From positions 1 through 64,000 of the forward strand of contig NZ_SEWF01000007.1 in assembly GCF_004168285.1 (NCBI RefSeq): a stretch of 64,000 bases of DNA, in the 5' to 3' direction. The notes beneath the pieces were generated by a model, which did no database searches, was not told the DNA's origin, and saw only the letters and a list, made by a program, of their open reading frames with translations. The DNA is from Emticicia agri (lineage in GTDB: Bacteria; Bacteroidota; Bacteroidia; Cytophagales; Spirosomataceae). Each line of letters opens with the position of its first letter. Positions within the stretch are counted from its first letter, which is position 1. A program made the translations under genes and the position numbers. Below, one piece after another: positions 24,793-33,527 of the stretch.

Positions 24793-24972
24793 TTATTTAG
24801 TATCTTCTGTAGCTGCCTTTTCGATATTTTCTTTTACTTCACGAGAAGCATCTTTGAATTCACGGATACCTTTACCTAATCCACGAGCTAATTCTGGAAG
24901 TTTTTTAGCTCCGAAGAAGAAAAGGACAACTACTAAAATCAAAACCATCTCTGTTGTTCCAAGACCAAACAT
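24793..24972 (-). CDS. tatA: Sec-independent protein translocase subunit TatA/E
   Basis: 59 residues. It starts MFGLGTTEMVLILVVVLFFF, a single membrane segment, followed directly by FGAKKLPELARGLGKGIREF, the amphipathic helix that is diagnostic for TatA/TatE. The tail DASREVKENIEKAATEDTK is charged. In the Tat pathway TatA oligomers form the passage for folded, twin-arginine-signal proteins, with TatC as receptor. No tatC is in this window. A probable substrate with a twin-arginine signal is encoded at 51896. The start is the ATG at 24972, and a terminator follows the gene. Confidence 0.93.
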   Translation of the reverse strand: MFGLGTTEMVLILVVVLFFFGAKKLPELARGLGKGIREFKDASREVKENIEKAATEDTK

Positions 24973-25063
24973 GACGTAATAAGTTTAAATGTTTTCTACA
25001 ATAATTTAACACAAATATAAACGAAATTCAAACAACTAAAAAATTAAATTCCTCTTAAAGTCT

Positions 25064-25495
25064 TTACTCTGGCTGAGGCACAACCTTTTTCCATTGTTCA
25101 AATTTTTCAATTTCATCACTGATACTTTTAATAATAAACATCAGCAAAGCGACATCGTCGGTCAGACCGACAAAGGGCAAAAAATCCGGTAACAAATCAA
25201 TTGGGGAGATAAAATAGATAAACCCCGCAATAACTTTTAAAAGATTCTGGAATTCTATATTTCTATATTCGCCTGTTGCATAGGCTTTTATTAATCCTCC
25301 TAATAAAACAACTTTATCTCTTAATACATCAAAGGTCGCCCCTACTCCCAAGCCTTGTACTTTAACAAGCGCACTCTTTAAAAGTTTAAGTAAACTATTG
25401 GCATTTTTTGCCAATCTTGGGGCTTTTCCTAAAGCAGTTCTGTAAAAGGCCGATTCTAATACTCTTGAAAGCAGGTTGCCGGTTTCTGATGCCAT
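25064..25495 (-). CDS. YkvA/DUF1232 family protein
   Basis: 143 residues. The C-terminal 60 contain the DUF1232 signature KVIAGFIYFISPIDLLPDFLPFVGLTDDVALLMFIIKSI, a short membrane-associated helical hairpin. The first 70 residues are a helical region (ESAFYRTALGKAPRLAKNANSLLKLLKSAL). Biochemical role is unknown. The gene is followed by tatA 91 bp downstream on the same strand, so the two may be cotranscribed, though the spacing makes this only possible. Confidence 0.85.
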   Translation of the reverse strand: MASETGNLLSRVLESAFYRTALGKAPRLAKNANSLLKLLKSALVKVQGLGVGATFDVLRDKVVLLGGLIKAYATGEYRNIEFQNLLKVIAGFIYFISPIDLLPDFLPFVGLTDDVALLMFIIKSISDEIEKFEQWKKVVPQPE

Positions 25496-25838
25496 TTGAG
25501 TTTTATAAAGCTATTATATTTCTAATAAACGTAAAAATTCAGAAAAAAAGTAAGGATTTATGGAAAAATACAAAAAAAACGCACTAAAGCCTTGTATTAT
25601 ATTGGTTTTGTCCAATAAATTTGAACCAAATTTAAAACAAGTATTTAGCCTGTGCTTAAATTCATTAATGATATAAGTTATATAACAAAATTATTATGAT
25701 TAAGTTTGTGGCTCAATTATTACATTATTCTATTTAACATATTTATGAAACTTCATGTCAATAAATTCTACCCCAAAGCATGATAAGTTTCTAACCAAAT
25801 AAGTTCCGTTAAATACGGATTAGGGGTATTATTAGCAA
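25496..25838. other. Intergenic region before mdh, with candidate promoter
   Basis: 343 bp, AT-rich. I see no gene. A TTG at 25592-25594 followed 21 bp later by TAAATTTG at 25616-25623 matches the Bacteroidota promoter pattern and points toward mdh, 215 bp downstream. A second weak TAAGTTTG is at 25701-25708. Confidence 0.4.
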
Positions 25839-26783
25839 ATGAAAGTAACCGTAGTTGGTGCAGGTGCTGTAGGAGCAACCACCGCCGATAACATCGCTCG
25901 CAAACAGATAGTTGATGAAGTAGTATTGCTTGACATCAAACAAGGAGTAGCCGAAGGAAAAGCAATGGATTTGATGCAGACTGCTTCATTAGAGGGTTTC
26001 GATACTAAAATTATAGGTTCAACTAATGACTACGCTAAAACGGCTAAATCTGATGTAGTTGTTATCACTTCTGGTCTTCCACGTAAACCGGGTATGACAC
26101 GTGAAGAGTTGATTGGTATCAATGCGGGTATTGTAAAAGGTGTAGTTACTCAGATTCTTACTCATTCGCCAAAAGCTATTTTATTGATTGTTTCTAACCC
26201 GATGGATACCATGACTTATCTTGCTCTGCAAGTAGCACAATCTATGGGCGTTAACAAAAAACGTGTAATAGGCATGGGTGGAGCTTTAGATTCTTCACGT
26301 TTCCGTTATTATTTATCACAAGCAATGGGTGTATCACAAGGAGATTTACACGCTAACGTAATTGGTGGTCATGGCGATACAACCATGATTCCGCTTACCC
26401 GTTTAGCTACCTGGAATGGTATTCCTGCAAGCAGATTTATTTCTAAAGAAGCCTTAGCCAAAGTTGCCGCCGATACAATGGTAGGTGGTGCTACTTTAAC
26501 TGGTTTGTTAGGAACCTCAGCATGGTATGCGCCGGGCATTGCTTCATGTTCTATGGTAGAAGCTATTATCCGCGATGAAAAACGTATTGTACCTGCTTCT
26601 GTTTCTCTGAATGGAGAATATGGACAGAAAGACATTTGTTTAGGAGTACCGGTAGTTTTAGGCAGAAATGGTTGGGAGAAAATTGTTAACTACCGCCTGA
26701 ATAAAGAAGAACAGGCTGCCTTTGCAAAATCGGCCGATGCAGTAAGAAACATGAATAATGTTTTAAGTACTTTGAGCATCTAA
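25839..26783 (+). CDS. mdh: Malate dehydrogenase (NAD)
   Basis: 314 residues. It interconverts malate and oxaloacetate in the TCA cycle. The dinucleotide-binding start KVTVVGAGAVGATTADNIARK is followed by LLDIKQGVAEGKAMDLMQ. The substrate-specificity loop ITSGLPRKPGMTREEL carries the two arginines of malate enzymes, and the catalytic segment NVIGGHGDTTMIPL holds the active-site His. This is the LDH-like MDH type common in Bacteroidota. A strong terminator follows the stop, and the gene appears to be transcribed alone. Confidence 0.97.
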   Translation: MKVTVVGAGAVGATTADNIARKQIVDEVVLLDIKQGVAEGKAMDLMQTASLEGFDTKIIGSTNDYAKTAKSDVVVITSGLPRKPGMTREELIGINAGIVKGVVTQILTHSPKAILLIVSNPMDTMTYLALQVAQSMGVNKKRVIGMGGALDSSRFRYYLSQAMGVSQGDLHANVIGGHGDTTMIPLTRLATWNGIPASRFISKEALAKVAADTMVGGATLTGLLGTSAWYAPGIASCSMVEAIIRDEKRIVPASVSLNGEYGQKDICLGVPVVLGRNGWEKIVNYRLNKEEQAAFAKSADAVRNMNNVLSTLSI

Positions 26784-26825
26784 CTCCTTGATTAAGAAAG
26801 ATTTATTCTGATTTTTTTATAAAAA

Positions 26826-26860
26826 AATCTCGTAGTGTAAAAACTGCGAGATTTTTCTTT
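26826..26860 (+). terminator. Rho-independent terminator after mdh
   Basis: Arms aatctcgtagt and actgcgagatt pair with a single G-U around a short loop, followed by a run of T residues (atttttctttt), 43 bp past the mdh stop. Confidence 0.88.
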
Positions 26861-26883
26861 TCTTAGAAACAATTATTAAAACA

Positions 26884-26918
26884 TTTGAATCAAATTCATT
26901 GTTTTATTCGTAAATTTG
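26884..26918 (+). promoter_or_regulatory. Candidate promoter for the TPR-like gene and secG
   Basis: TTTG at 26884-26887 and TAAATTTG at 26911-26918 are separated by 23 bp. The -7 box is 48 bp before the ATG at 26967 and follows the mdh terminator. Spacing is at the long end of what is described for Bacteroidota. Confidence 0.45.
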
Positions 26919-26966
26919 ATTAAGAATCCTAATATCCCTGATTGTTTCTTATAACCGTGCTTACAA

Positions 26967-27629
26967 ATGCTTGACAAGAACAACTTTATCGACTTCCTGA
27001 ACAATCCGCAGTCGTTAAGCCTGAACGACATTATGCTCATGGAAAATATGACCAAAAAGTATCCATATTTCCAGTTGGGCTATACCATGATTGCCAAAGG
27101 AATTTACACTAAAGCCCCCGAAATCGCCCATGATGCTATCCGTAAAGCAGCCATTTATGCCCTCAGCAGAAATGCCCTGCGCAAAGTGATAGAAAATGAT
27201 ATTGACTGGAACGCCAATATTACTGCCCGCTTAATTGATACACCCATTGAAGTTAAATTTTCGCCTGATTCCATTGAGGAAGAATTAAACCGTGAAAAGT
27301 TGGAAGAAGAACTAATAGAATCTATTGCCAAACCTGCCTTACGTAATATACAGGAAGAACAATTAGCTCTTATTGAGCAATTTATTAAAAAAGAGCCCCG
27401 TATTCAGCCTATACGTACCAATATCACTACCGAAGAAGTAGAAGACCTTAGTGAGCGCAGTACAACCATGAAAGGACCGCTTTTGACTGAGAGTTATGCC
27501 AAAATTTTATCCCGTCAGGGACGATTTGAACAGGCTATAGAAGTTTATCATAAACTTATTGCAAAGAATCCCGAAAAAAGTAGTTACTTTGCAGCAAAAA
27601 TCGTCGAATTAGAAAAGAAGAGCCTTTGA
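26967..27629 (+). CDS. Tetratricopeptide-like protein upstream of secG
   Basis: 220 residues, soluble. The N-terminal half is helical (MLDKNNFIDFLNNPQSLSL, then YPYFQLGYTMIAKGIYTKAPEIAHDAIRKAAIYALSR). The C-terminal 50 residues form a TPR-like unit, ESYAKILSRQGRFEQAIEVYHKLIAKNPEKSSYFAAKIVELEKK. Residues 88-170 are a charged linker rich in Glu and Ile. Homologues of this short protein sit next to secG in other Bacteroidota. Function is unknown. It ends 57 bp before secG. Confidence 0.8.
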   Translation: MLDKNNFIDFLNNPQSLSLNDIMLMENMTKKYPYFQLGYTMIAKGIYTKAPEIAHDAIRKAAIYALSRNALRKVIENDIDWNANITARLIDTPIEVKFSPDSIEEELNREKLEEELIESIAKPALRNIQEEQLALIEQFIKKEPRIQPIRTNITTEEVEDLSERSTTMKGPLLTESYAKILSRQGRFEQAIEVYHKLIAKNPEKSSYFAAKIVELEKKSL

Positions 27630-27686
27630 TAAAGAGGTTCTTGTTTCGAGATAAATCATTGTTCAAAGTTAATTTTAATTGAAAAG

Positions 27687-28055
27687 ATGTACACTACAAT
27701 TTTAGTTTTGATGGTTATTGTTGCCATTTTATTAGTTTTAATCGTATTAATTCAGAATCCAAAAGGTGGCGGCATATCAAGCGAATTTAGTGGTGCCGGC
27801 TCACAGATGTTCGGTGTGCAACGTACAGGAGATTTATTAGAGCAACTTACCTGGGGTTTCTTTGCTTTTATTATTGTAGGAGCTTTAATATCGGGTATTT
27901 TTATTGACAAAACCGGTGCAGGTGTACAAGACAATGGTCTGAACGTAGAAAAAACTCAGACTCGTCCTTCAACAACTCCGGCTCCAGCACAAGCCCCTGC
28001 TACTGCTCCGGCTCAAACACCTGCTAATACAACTCCTGCTCAACCGCAGAAATAA
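27687..28055 (+). CDS. secG: Preprotein translocase subunit SecG
   Basis: 122 residues. Two membrane segments (about 4-22 and 54-75) flank the conserved loop LIQNPKGGGISSEFSGAGSQMFGVQRTGDLLEQLTW, which is diagnostic of SecG, a SecYE partner in Sec-dependent export. The last 45 residues are a Pro/Ala/Thr/Gln-rich tail (TPAPAQAPATAPAQTPANTT), a low-complexity extension common in Bacteroidota SecG. A perfect terminator follows. Confidence 0.95.
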   Translation: MYTTILVLMVIVAILLVLIVLIQNPKGGGISSEFSGAGSQMFGVQRTGDLLEQLTWGFFAFIIVGALISGIFIDKTGAGVQDNGLNVEKTQTRPSTTPAPAQAPATAPAQTPANTTPAQPQK

Positions 28056-28073
28056 GAGTTCTTTAGGATATTT

Positions 28074-28106
28074 AAAAGCCCTGATAATTCGGTTATCAGG
28101 GCTTTT
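28074..28106. terminator. Bidirectional terminator after secG
   Basis: A perfect 14-bp stem (aaaagccctgataa with its complement) around the 5-base loop ttcgg, flanked by T residues. It lies between convergent secG and the DUF2304 gene. Confidence 0.9.
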
Positions 28107-28126
28107 GGTTTTATAATTCCTAAATG

Positions 28127-28492
28127 TTATTTCGATTTAGACTCTTCTTGTTTCCTTTTCTCCTCATTCTCCTGTTTCAGTAAGGCTATTTCCTGTGCCA
28201 GTTTAGTCATATTCTTTTGCAGTTTTGAATTAACAATTGATAGGTGTAACAAATAAATCAAGATAATAAAGATAAAACCTGTAAAAACCAGATTTGGGGC
28301 TTCATATACCCCGAATAACTTTGATAACACCTCAAGTCCATTTCGCCAGATAGCAAAAACCCCTAAAAACAAGGTACATACTAACCATACAATAGCATAT
28401 TCTTCTCGCAGTTTCCCTTTTACAATCAGATAAGCGATTGAAAGTAGAAAAAAGAAATTGATAACAATGGTAATAATCTGGATACGTGCCAT
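28127..28492 (-). CDS. DUF2304 membrane protein
   Basis: 121 residues. Three membrane segments are visible at about 6-24, 33-50 and 66-84. The start RIQIITIVINFFFLLSIAYLIVKGKLREEYAIVWLVCTLFLGVFAIWR is the core of the DUF2304 family, often found beside glycosyltransferases in polysaccharide clusters. The last 35 residues are a charged coiled-coil-like tail (KLAQEIALLKQENEEKRKQEESKSK). No glycosyltransferase is adjacent here. Its function is unknown. Confidence 0.85.
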   Translation of the reverse strand: MARIQIITIVINFFFLLSIAYLIVKGKLREEYAIVWLVCTLFLGVFAIWRNGLEVLSKLFGVYEAPNLVFTGFIFIILIYLLHLSIVNSKLQKNMTKLAQEIALLKQENEEKRKQEESKSK

Positions 28493-28570
28493 AGTAGTGA
28501 TAGCTAATGTAGATTTATGAATAACGGAAGTAAATTTAAGAAAATTGCAGGCAAAAATCCTACAAATAAT

Positions 28571-28602
28571 AAAGGGTACAGAAACTAATTTCCATACCCT
28601 TT
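28571..28602 (-). terminator. Hairpin downstream of the ABC permease gene
   Basis: Arms aaagggta and taccсttt pair perfectly around a 16-base loop. The T tract on the minus strand is short, so termination strength is uncertain. It lies about 20 bp past the stop. Confidence 0.5.
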
Positions 28603-28624
28603 AAGGTTGAGTTTATCTTTATAT

Positions 28625-29866
28625 CTATTCGTAGCGAAGCGATTCAATAGGATCTAATTTTGAGGCTTTATAAGCAGGATAAATGCCTGATATAATACCT
28701 ACTACCACACATACTATAATACCCATAAGCATCCACCCCCAAGGTACAATAAAGCTACTTTTATCACTAATAACCTTGGCAATTACATTCCCGACAGATA
28801 TACCCAGGATAATACCTCCAATACCGCCTAAAATACAGATAACAATGGCTTCCATCAGGAATTGTAACCTGATTTTGAACGGTGTAGCACCAATAGCCTT
28901 CCTGATACCTATTTCACGGGTGCGCTCAGTTACAGACACCATCATAATATTCATTAATGCAATAGCCGCTCCTAATAAAGTGATTATTCCGATACCAAAG
29001 CCCCCAACCCTCAGATAACCCGTTACCTCTTCAAAATCTTTCGCTAAAGCATCTGAGCGTTCTATTTCAAAAGACATGGGCTTACTCACAGGGTCTTTCC
29101 TTACACGTCGCATGACAGCTTCTGCTTCACCTAATATATAGTCCATATCCGACACATTTGGTACAGAGGTTGTAATATCAAAAGTCAGTGTTCTGTTACC
29201 AGCTATCTGTCGGCCCGTTTCTAAAGGTACAAGGGCTACTCTATCATCGCCTCCCCCATTAATACTCCCCTTCTTCTCCAAAACACCTATTACCTTAAAT
29301 CTTAAGCCAAGCAGTGTAATCTCTTTATCTATCGGGCTTTCTTTAGGAAAAAGCAAAGTTGATAGCTCACTTCCTAAAATCACCACATTGTTCGTAAAAT
29401 CAATATCATTTTTATTAATATCTCTACCAGCCAGCAATCTATATCCTTTAATTGTCAAAAAATCTTCATCAATACCACGTATCAGCGTATTAGGATTTGT
29501 TTTGATAGATTTATATTTCAACTGAGCCGCTCCGGCCACGTTTGTATAGATACTGATAGTTGCAGGAGTTTTACCCTGAAACAGGGTTTTATACAATTTT
29601 GCCTGTCGGTAATCAATAGGCGGAAAATCTTTATCATCTACTCCCCCACTCCTGCGTCTCCAGGGTCTTGGGCCTTTGATATCAAACGAATTGGCTCCCA
29701 AGCCGGCAAAACTATTATCTACCGAGCTTTGCATACCATCAATTGCTGTCAGAATACCTACTAATGAGGTAATACCAATAGCAATAATCAAGGCTGTAAG
29801 CACCGTACGGAGCATATTTCCTTGTATAGACCTAAGCCCTTCCCGGACATTTTCTTGTAAATTCAT
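28625..29866 (-). CDS. MacB/FtsX-type ABC transporter permease
   Basis: 413 residues. One N-terminal membrane segment ([24 protein letters not shown]) is followed by a large periplasmic domain of about 230 residues (MacB-like periplasmic core). Three more membrane segments lie at about 290-410, with the signature [34 protein letters not shown]. This is the topology of the MacB/LolC/FtsX family, which acts in export or lipoprotein release by coupling to an ATPase. No ATP-binding subunit is in the neighbouring genes, so the partner must be encoded elsewhere. The Ser/Thr-rich periplasmic domain is not further assignable. Confidence 0.9.
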   Translation of the reverse strand: MNLQENVREGLRSIQGNMLRTVLTALIIAIGITSLVGILTAIDGMQSSVDNSFAGLGANSFDIKGPRPWRRRSGGVDDKDFPPIDYRQAKLYKTLFQGKTPATISIYTNVAGAAQLKYKSIKTNPNTLIRGIDEDFLTIKGYRLLAGRDINKNDIDFTNNVVILGSELSTLLFPKESPIDKEITLLGLRFKVIGVLEKKGSINGGGDDRVALVPLETGRQIAGNRTLTFDITTSVPNVSDMDYILGEAEAVMRRVRKDPVSKPMSFEIERSDALAKDFEEVTGYLRVGGFGIGIITLLGAAIALMNIMMVSVTERTREIGIRKAIGATPFKIRLQFLMEAIVICILGGIGGIILGISVGNVIAKVISDKSSFIVPWGWMLMGIIVCVVVGIISGIYPAYKASKLDPIESLRYE

Positions 29867-30121
29867 TTGATTACCTGCTAAAAAAATGGAGAGAATAAAA
29901 TGATATAATTGGCATCATTTATAATTACAAATTTCCACAAGAGTTTTGAAACCTACAAACCAATGAGATAATTGATTTAGCCGTTTATCATTATTTTTAA
30001 ACGAATCGTCTCATTTTCCTCAGGAACAAGGCTTCATCTTATACTTTTAAATAAAATTAACCAAATTAAACAGGAATTCCTTAATTTAGGAACCTGAATT
30101 AACATCACAAACAAACTCTAC

Positions 30122-31684
30122 ATGAAAAAAACTACCCGTTCTCTCATGGTTGGTTTGATGCTATCTGGTAGCTTTAGTTTTGCACAAACCAAAGAAACAT
30201 CAAAAGACCCTGTTATTGCCAATATTATTAAAGAGGCTACTGAAAACTCTCAGCTCGAAAAAATTGCCCACGAATTAATGGATGGCATTGGTCCACGCTT
30301 GGTAGGCTCTCCACAAATGAAAGAAGCGCACGACTGGGCTATCGATAAATACAAATCTTGGGGAATCTCTGCCAAAAACGAAAAATGGGGAGAATGGCGT
30401 GGTTGGGAAAGAGGCGTATCACACATTGATATGGTGTCGCCCCATGTCAAATCATTAGAAGGCACACAACTGGCCTGGAGCCCAAGTACTAAAGGCCAAT
30501 CAGTAGTTGCCGAAACGATTATTATCCCCGATTTGGTCGATTCACTGGCATTTCAAAAATGGCTACCCAGCGTAAAGGGTAAGTTTGTGATGATTTCGAT
30601 GAATCAGCCAACTGGTCGCCCCGACTATAACTGGGAAGAATTCGGCACAAAAGAATCATTTGAAAAAATGAAAGCCGACCGCACTGCGCAAACAGAAGCC
30701 TGGACAAAACGTATCAGCAAAACAGGTTATAACACCCGCACACTTCCTGTGGCTTTAGAAAAAGCAGGAGCTGTAGGTATAGTGATGTGTTATTGGTCAA
30801 GAGGATTTGGAGCTAATAAGATTTTTGGAGCTAATACCAAAACTATCCCGACCGTTGATATTTCATTAGAAGATTATGGTCTGTTATACAGATTAACAGA
30901 GTCGGGTATTAAACCTAAAATCAGTGTCCGTGCCGACTCTAAAGAATTAGGGGTAGTGCCTACATTTAATACCATTGCCGAAATAAAAGGCTCAGAAAAA
31001 CCTAATGAATATGTGATGCTCTCTGCTCACTTCGACTCATGGGATGGCGGCACAGGTGCAACCGACAATGGTACAGGCACTATCGTCATGATGGAAGCCA
31101 TGCGTTTACTAAAGAAATTTTACCCAAACCCTAAAAGAACCATTCTCGTAGGCCATTGGGGTAGTGAAGAGCAAGGGCTGAATGGTTCAAGAGCGTTTGT
31201 AGAAGACCATCCGGAAATTGTATCTAACCTGCAGGCACTGTTTAATCAGGATAATGGTACAGGTAGAGTGGTAAATATTACAGGCCAGGGTTATTTACAT
31301 GCCTACGACTACCTTGGTCGTTGGTTGTCTAAAGTCCCTGCTGAATATAAAAAAGGACTGGAAACTCGTTTTCCTGGTGCTCCGGGCGGTGGTGGCTCCG
31401 ACTTTGCCTCTTTTGTAGCCGCTGGTGCTCCCGGATTCTCTTTAAGTTCATTGAACTGGTCGTATGGCACTTATACCTGGCATACAAATCGCGATACTTA
31501 CGATAAAATTGTTTTTGACGATGTGCGTAACAACGCTATTCTGGCAGCAATATTGGCTTATCAGGCAAGTGAAGACCCTGCCAAAACCTCTACAGAAAAA
31601 AGTATCTTACCGCTCAACGAAAAAGGAGAACCCGGTAGCTGGCCCACAAAAAGGTCTCCTACTCGCAAAGGCGGCTTAGACTAA
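30122..31684 (+). CDS. Secreted M28-family zinc metallopeptidase
   Basis: 520 residues with a signal peptide (MKKTTRSLMVGLMLSGSFSFA). The first domain (35-280) contains a PA-like insert. The peptidase core is recognisable in SAHFDSWDGGTGATDNGTGT, with the metal ligands H and D, then the EEQGLNGSRAFVEDHPE glutamates, NQDNGTGRV, and a late His in YTWHTNRDTYDK. The M28 family includes aminopeptidases and carboxypeptidases that need two zinc ions. It is predicted to act in the periplasm or outside the cell. Convergent with the ECF42 gene, with a terminator hairpin that overlaps the stop of that gene. Confidence 0.93.
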   Translation: MKKTTRSLMVGLMLSGSFSFAQTKETSKDPVIANIIKEATENSQLEKIAHELMDGIGPRLVGSPQMKEAHDWAIDKYKSWGISAKNEKWGEWRGWERGVSHIDMVSPHVKSLEGTQLAWSPSTKGQSVVAETIIIPDLVDSLAFQKWLPSVKGKFVMISMNQPTGRPDYNWEEFGTKESFEKMKADRTAQTEAWTKRISKTGYNTRTLPVALEKAGAVGIVMCYWSRGFGANKIFGANTKTIPTVDISLEDYGLLYRLTESGIKPKISVRADSKELGVVPTFNTIAEIKGSEKPNEYVMLSAHFDSWDGGTGATDNGTGTIVMMEAMRLLKKFYPNPKRTILVGHWGSEEQGLNGSRAFVEDHPEIVSNLQALFNQDNGTGRVVNITGQGYLHAYDYLGRWLSKVPAEYKKGLETRFPGAPGGGGSDFASFVAAGAPGFSLSSLNWSYGTYTWHTNRDTYDKIVFDDVRNNAILAAILAYQASEDPAKTSTEKSILPLNEKGEPGSWPTKRSPTRKGGLD

Positions 31685-31691
31685 TAGCTAC

Positions 31692-31728
31692 AAAGGCCTA
31701 TGGCTCACAAAGAATCATAGGCCTTTTA
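31692..31728. terminator. Terminator overlapping the 3' end of the ECF42 gene
   Basis: Arms aaaggcctatg and cataggccttt form a perfect 11-bp stem with a 13-base loop, followed by a short T-rich run on the plus strand. The left arm lies just past the M28 peptidase stop; the right arm runs over the stop codon of the convergent ECF42 gene at 31715. Confidence 0.8.
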
Positions 31729-32977
31729 ATTGACGCATTTTTTTTTCAAGGAGGCGTTTCTCAGGTTCTGATGTAACCAGATTTAAAGCTTTTTCATAAC
31801 ATTGCCGGGCTAAGGTATTTTCTTTCAATTCGGCATATAAATCTCCTTTAGCAGTCTGATATACATAGTTCTGATGCAAACTCTCCAATTTTACAAGGTC
31901 TTCTAAAGCCACTTTTGCTCCATATACATACCCTTTTACAATAGCTCTGTTCAAAAATACAAACGGGGTTGGTTTTATATCTGCTAAAAGATTATATAGT
32001 CTTAAAATTACTTCCCAATTAGTTTTTTCAAAACTCTTAGCAGAAGCATGATAAGAAGCAATGGCCGCTTCAATATGATATTCACTGATTTCGTTACCTG
32101 CTGACGATTTCCTGAAAAATTCATAGGCACGAGAGGTCATGAAGGCATCCCACAAACTACGGTCCTGATCTTTCAATAAAACAATAGCACCTTTATCATC
32201 AAGTCTTGCCGGAAAACGAGCCGCCTGAAAACACATCAAAGCTAAAAGCGCATTAGTCTTGGGCAAATTAGTGAGTGTATTTCTGGTTAAAAGTAGACAG
32301 ATACGAATGGCATCTTCGCATAAATCGTGTCTGATTACCTGGTCTGGGTACGAAGAGCTATATCCTTCATTAAATATCAGATATACAATTTTTAATACGG
32401 CTTCCAGACGAACTACTAATTCTTTCGATTGTGGCACTTCTAATACAATTTGCTCACTTCGTATTTTCTCTTTTGCCCGATACAATCGCTTATTGATGGT
32501 ATCTTCGGTAGTCAGAAAAGCACGGGCAATTTCAGCCGCACTTAATCCGCCTAATGTTTTAAGGCTCAGGGTAATCTGAGATTCTAAGGCAATAGCCGGA
32601 TGGCAACAGGCAAATAACATTCTTAACTGACTATCTTCTATTTCATCATCAAGAAAAAGTTTGCCTAATACATGTTCCTGTTGTTCTGATAGATAGGTTA
32701 ATTCTTCCTTTATTTCGCCAAATAATTTTTCTCTGCGTAATAAATCAAGTGCCTGATTCTTGGCTACCCTATAAAGCCACGCCGAGGGATTTTCAGGAAT
32801 CTGACTCCTCCACTCGTTCAATGCCTTTAAAAGTGTATCCTGCACTATATCTTCGGCAATTTCAATTCTATCAAAACCGAACATACGTGCCAAAACAGCA
32901 GTCATCTTTCCCGCTTCATGGCGAAAAAGATGACTGACTAACAGATTAATATGCTCGTATTTTGTTGTATCAGCCAA
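31715..32977 (-). CDS. ECF42-type sigma factor with C-terminal TPR/DUF6596-like domain
   Basis: 420 residues, much longer than a normal ECF sigma factor. Sigma region 2 (about 25-90, DIVQDTLLKALNEW) and region 4 (about 120-170, LSLKTLGGLSAAEIARAFLTTEDTINKRLYRAKEKIR) occupy the first 170 residues. The remaining 250 residues form a helical domain typical of the ECF42 group, with an EGYSSSYPDQVIR motif. ECF42 members are known to be linked to DGPF/YCII-domain genes and lack a classical anti-sigma factor; the C-terminal domain is thought to act in regulation. The start overlaps the YCII gene by 8 bp, so translation is coupled. Confidence 0.92.
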   Translation of the reverse strand: MADTTKYEHINLLVSHLFRHEAGKMTAVLARMFGFDRIEIAEDIVQDTLLKALNEWRSQIPENPSAWLYRVAKNQALDLLRREKLFGEIKEELTYLSEQQEHVLGKLFLDDEIEDSQLRMLFACCHPAIALESQITLSLKTLGGLSAAEIARAFLTTEDTINKRLYRAKEKIRSEQIVLEVPQSKELVVRLEAVLKIVYLIFNEGYSSSYPDQVIRHDLCEDAIRICLLLTRNTLTNLPKTNALLALMCFQAARFPARLDDKGAIVLLKDQDRSLWDAFMTSRAYEFFRKSSAGNEISEYHIEAAIASYHASAKSFEKTNWEVILRLYNLLADIKPTPFVFLNRAIVKGYVYGAKVALEDLVKLESLHQNYVYQTAKGDLYAELKENTLARQCYEKALNLVTSEPEKRLLEKKMRQLKGL

Positions 32978-33323
32978 AATTCTGAATAGGTCTTACTTCA
33001 ACCACACTTTCATAATCATACATAGGACACCCCTTCGATAATTCTATGGCTTCTTCAATTGAGTCAGCTTTCAGTAGCATATAGCCACTCACAATTTCCT
33101 TGGCTTCGGTATAAGGGCCATCTGTTACCACATGATTTAATCCTTTTACACTCTTTCCGGTAGGATAAAGCGCATCGGTAGCAATCAGTTTGCCTTGTGC
33201 TGCTATCCCTCCTATCCAGTTGTTCCACTTTTCTAATTCCGCCTGCATGTCCTCAGGTGAAAAATTTTCATACATTGATTCGACTTGCATTTCGTTGCGG
33301 AAGATAAGCATAAATTTTTCCAT
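32970..33323 (-). CDS. YCII/DGPF-domain protein, ECF42 partner
   Basis: 117 residues. A YCII-related ferredoxin-like fold: MEKFMLIFRNEMQVESMYENFSPED opens it, and NHVVTDGPYTEAKEIVSGYMLLKADSIEEAIELSKGCP with a DGPY motif closes it. This arrangement marks DGPF proteins, found in front of ECF42 sigma genes, and it may deliver the signal or be the target of the sigma factor. The direct biochemical function is unknown. It is the first gene of the pair, overlapping the sigma gene by 8 bp. Confidence 0.92.
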   Translation of the reverse strand: MEKFMLIFRNEMQVESMYENFSPEDMQAELEKWNNWIGGIAAQGKLIATDALYPTGKSVKGLNHVVTDGPYTEAKEIVSGYMLLKADSIEEAIELSKGCPMYDYESVVEVRPIQNFG

Positions 33324-33527
33324 GATGTTGAATTTTAAATGTTAACTGAATTAAATTTTGCTCTGAAGACGAACCAAATTTCCGGTTTTGGACATTCATT
33401 CAAAAAAAATTTTTAAATTGCTTAATGGCTAATTCTTAAAGAATAATCAATACCCAATAAGGCGACTTTTTTTTCGTTAGTTGGTATAAAGATTGCTGTA
33501 ATATCTTAAATTAATTTGGTTTTAAGT

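Noticed and set aside
23891-24972. Possible operon of small membrane protein, tatA and YkvA gene
   Set aside because: A terminator follows tatA and a 540-bp gene-poor stretch separates it from the small membrane protein, so a single operon is unlikely.
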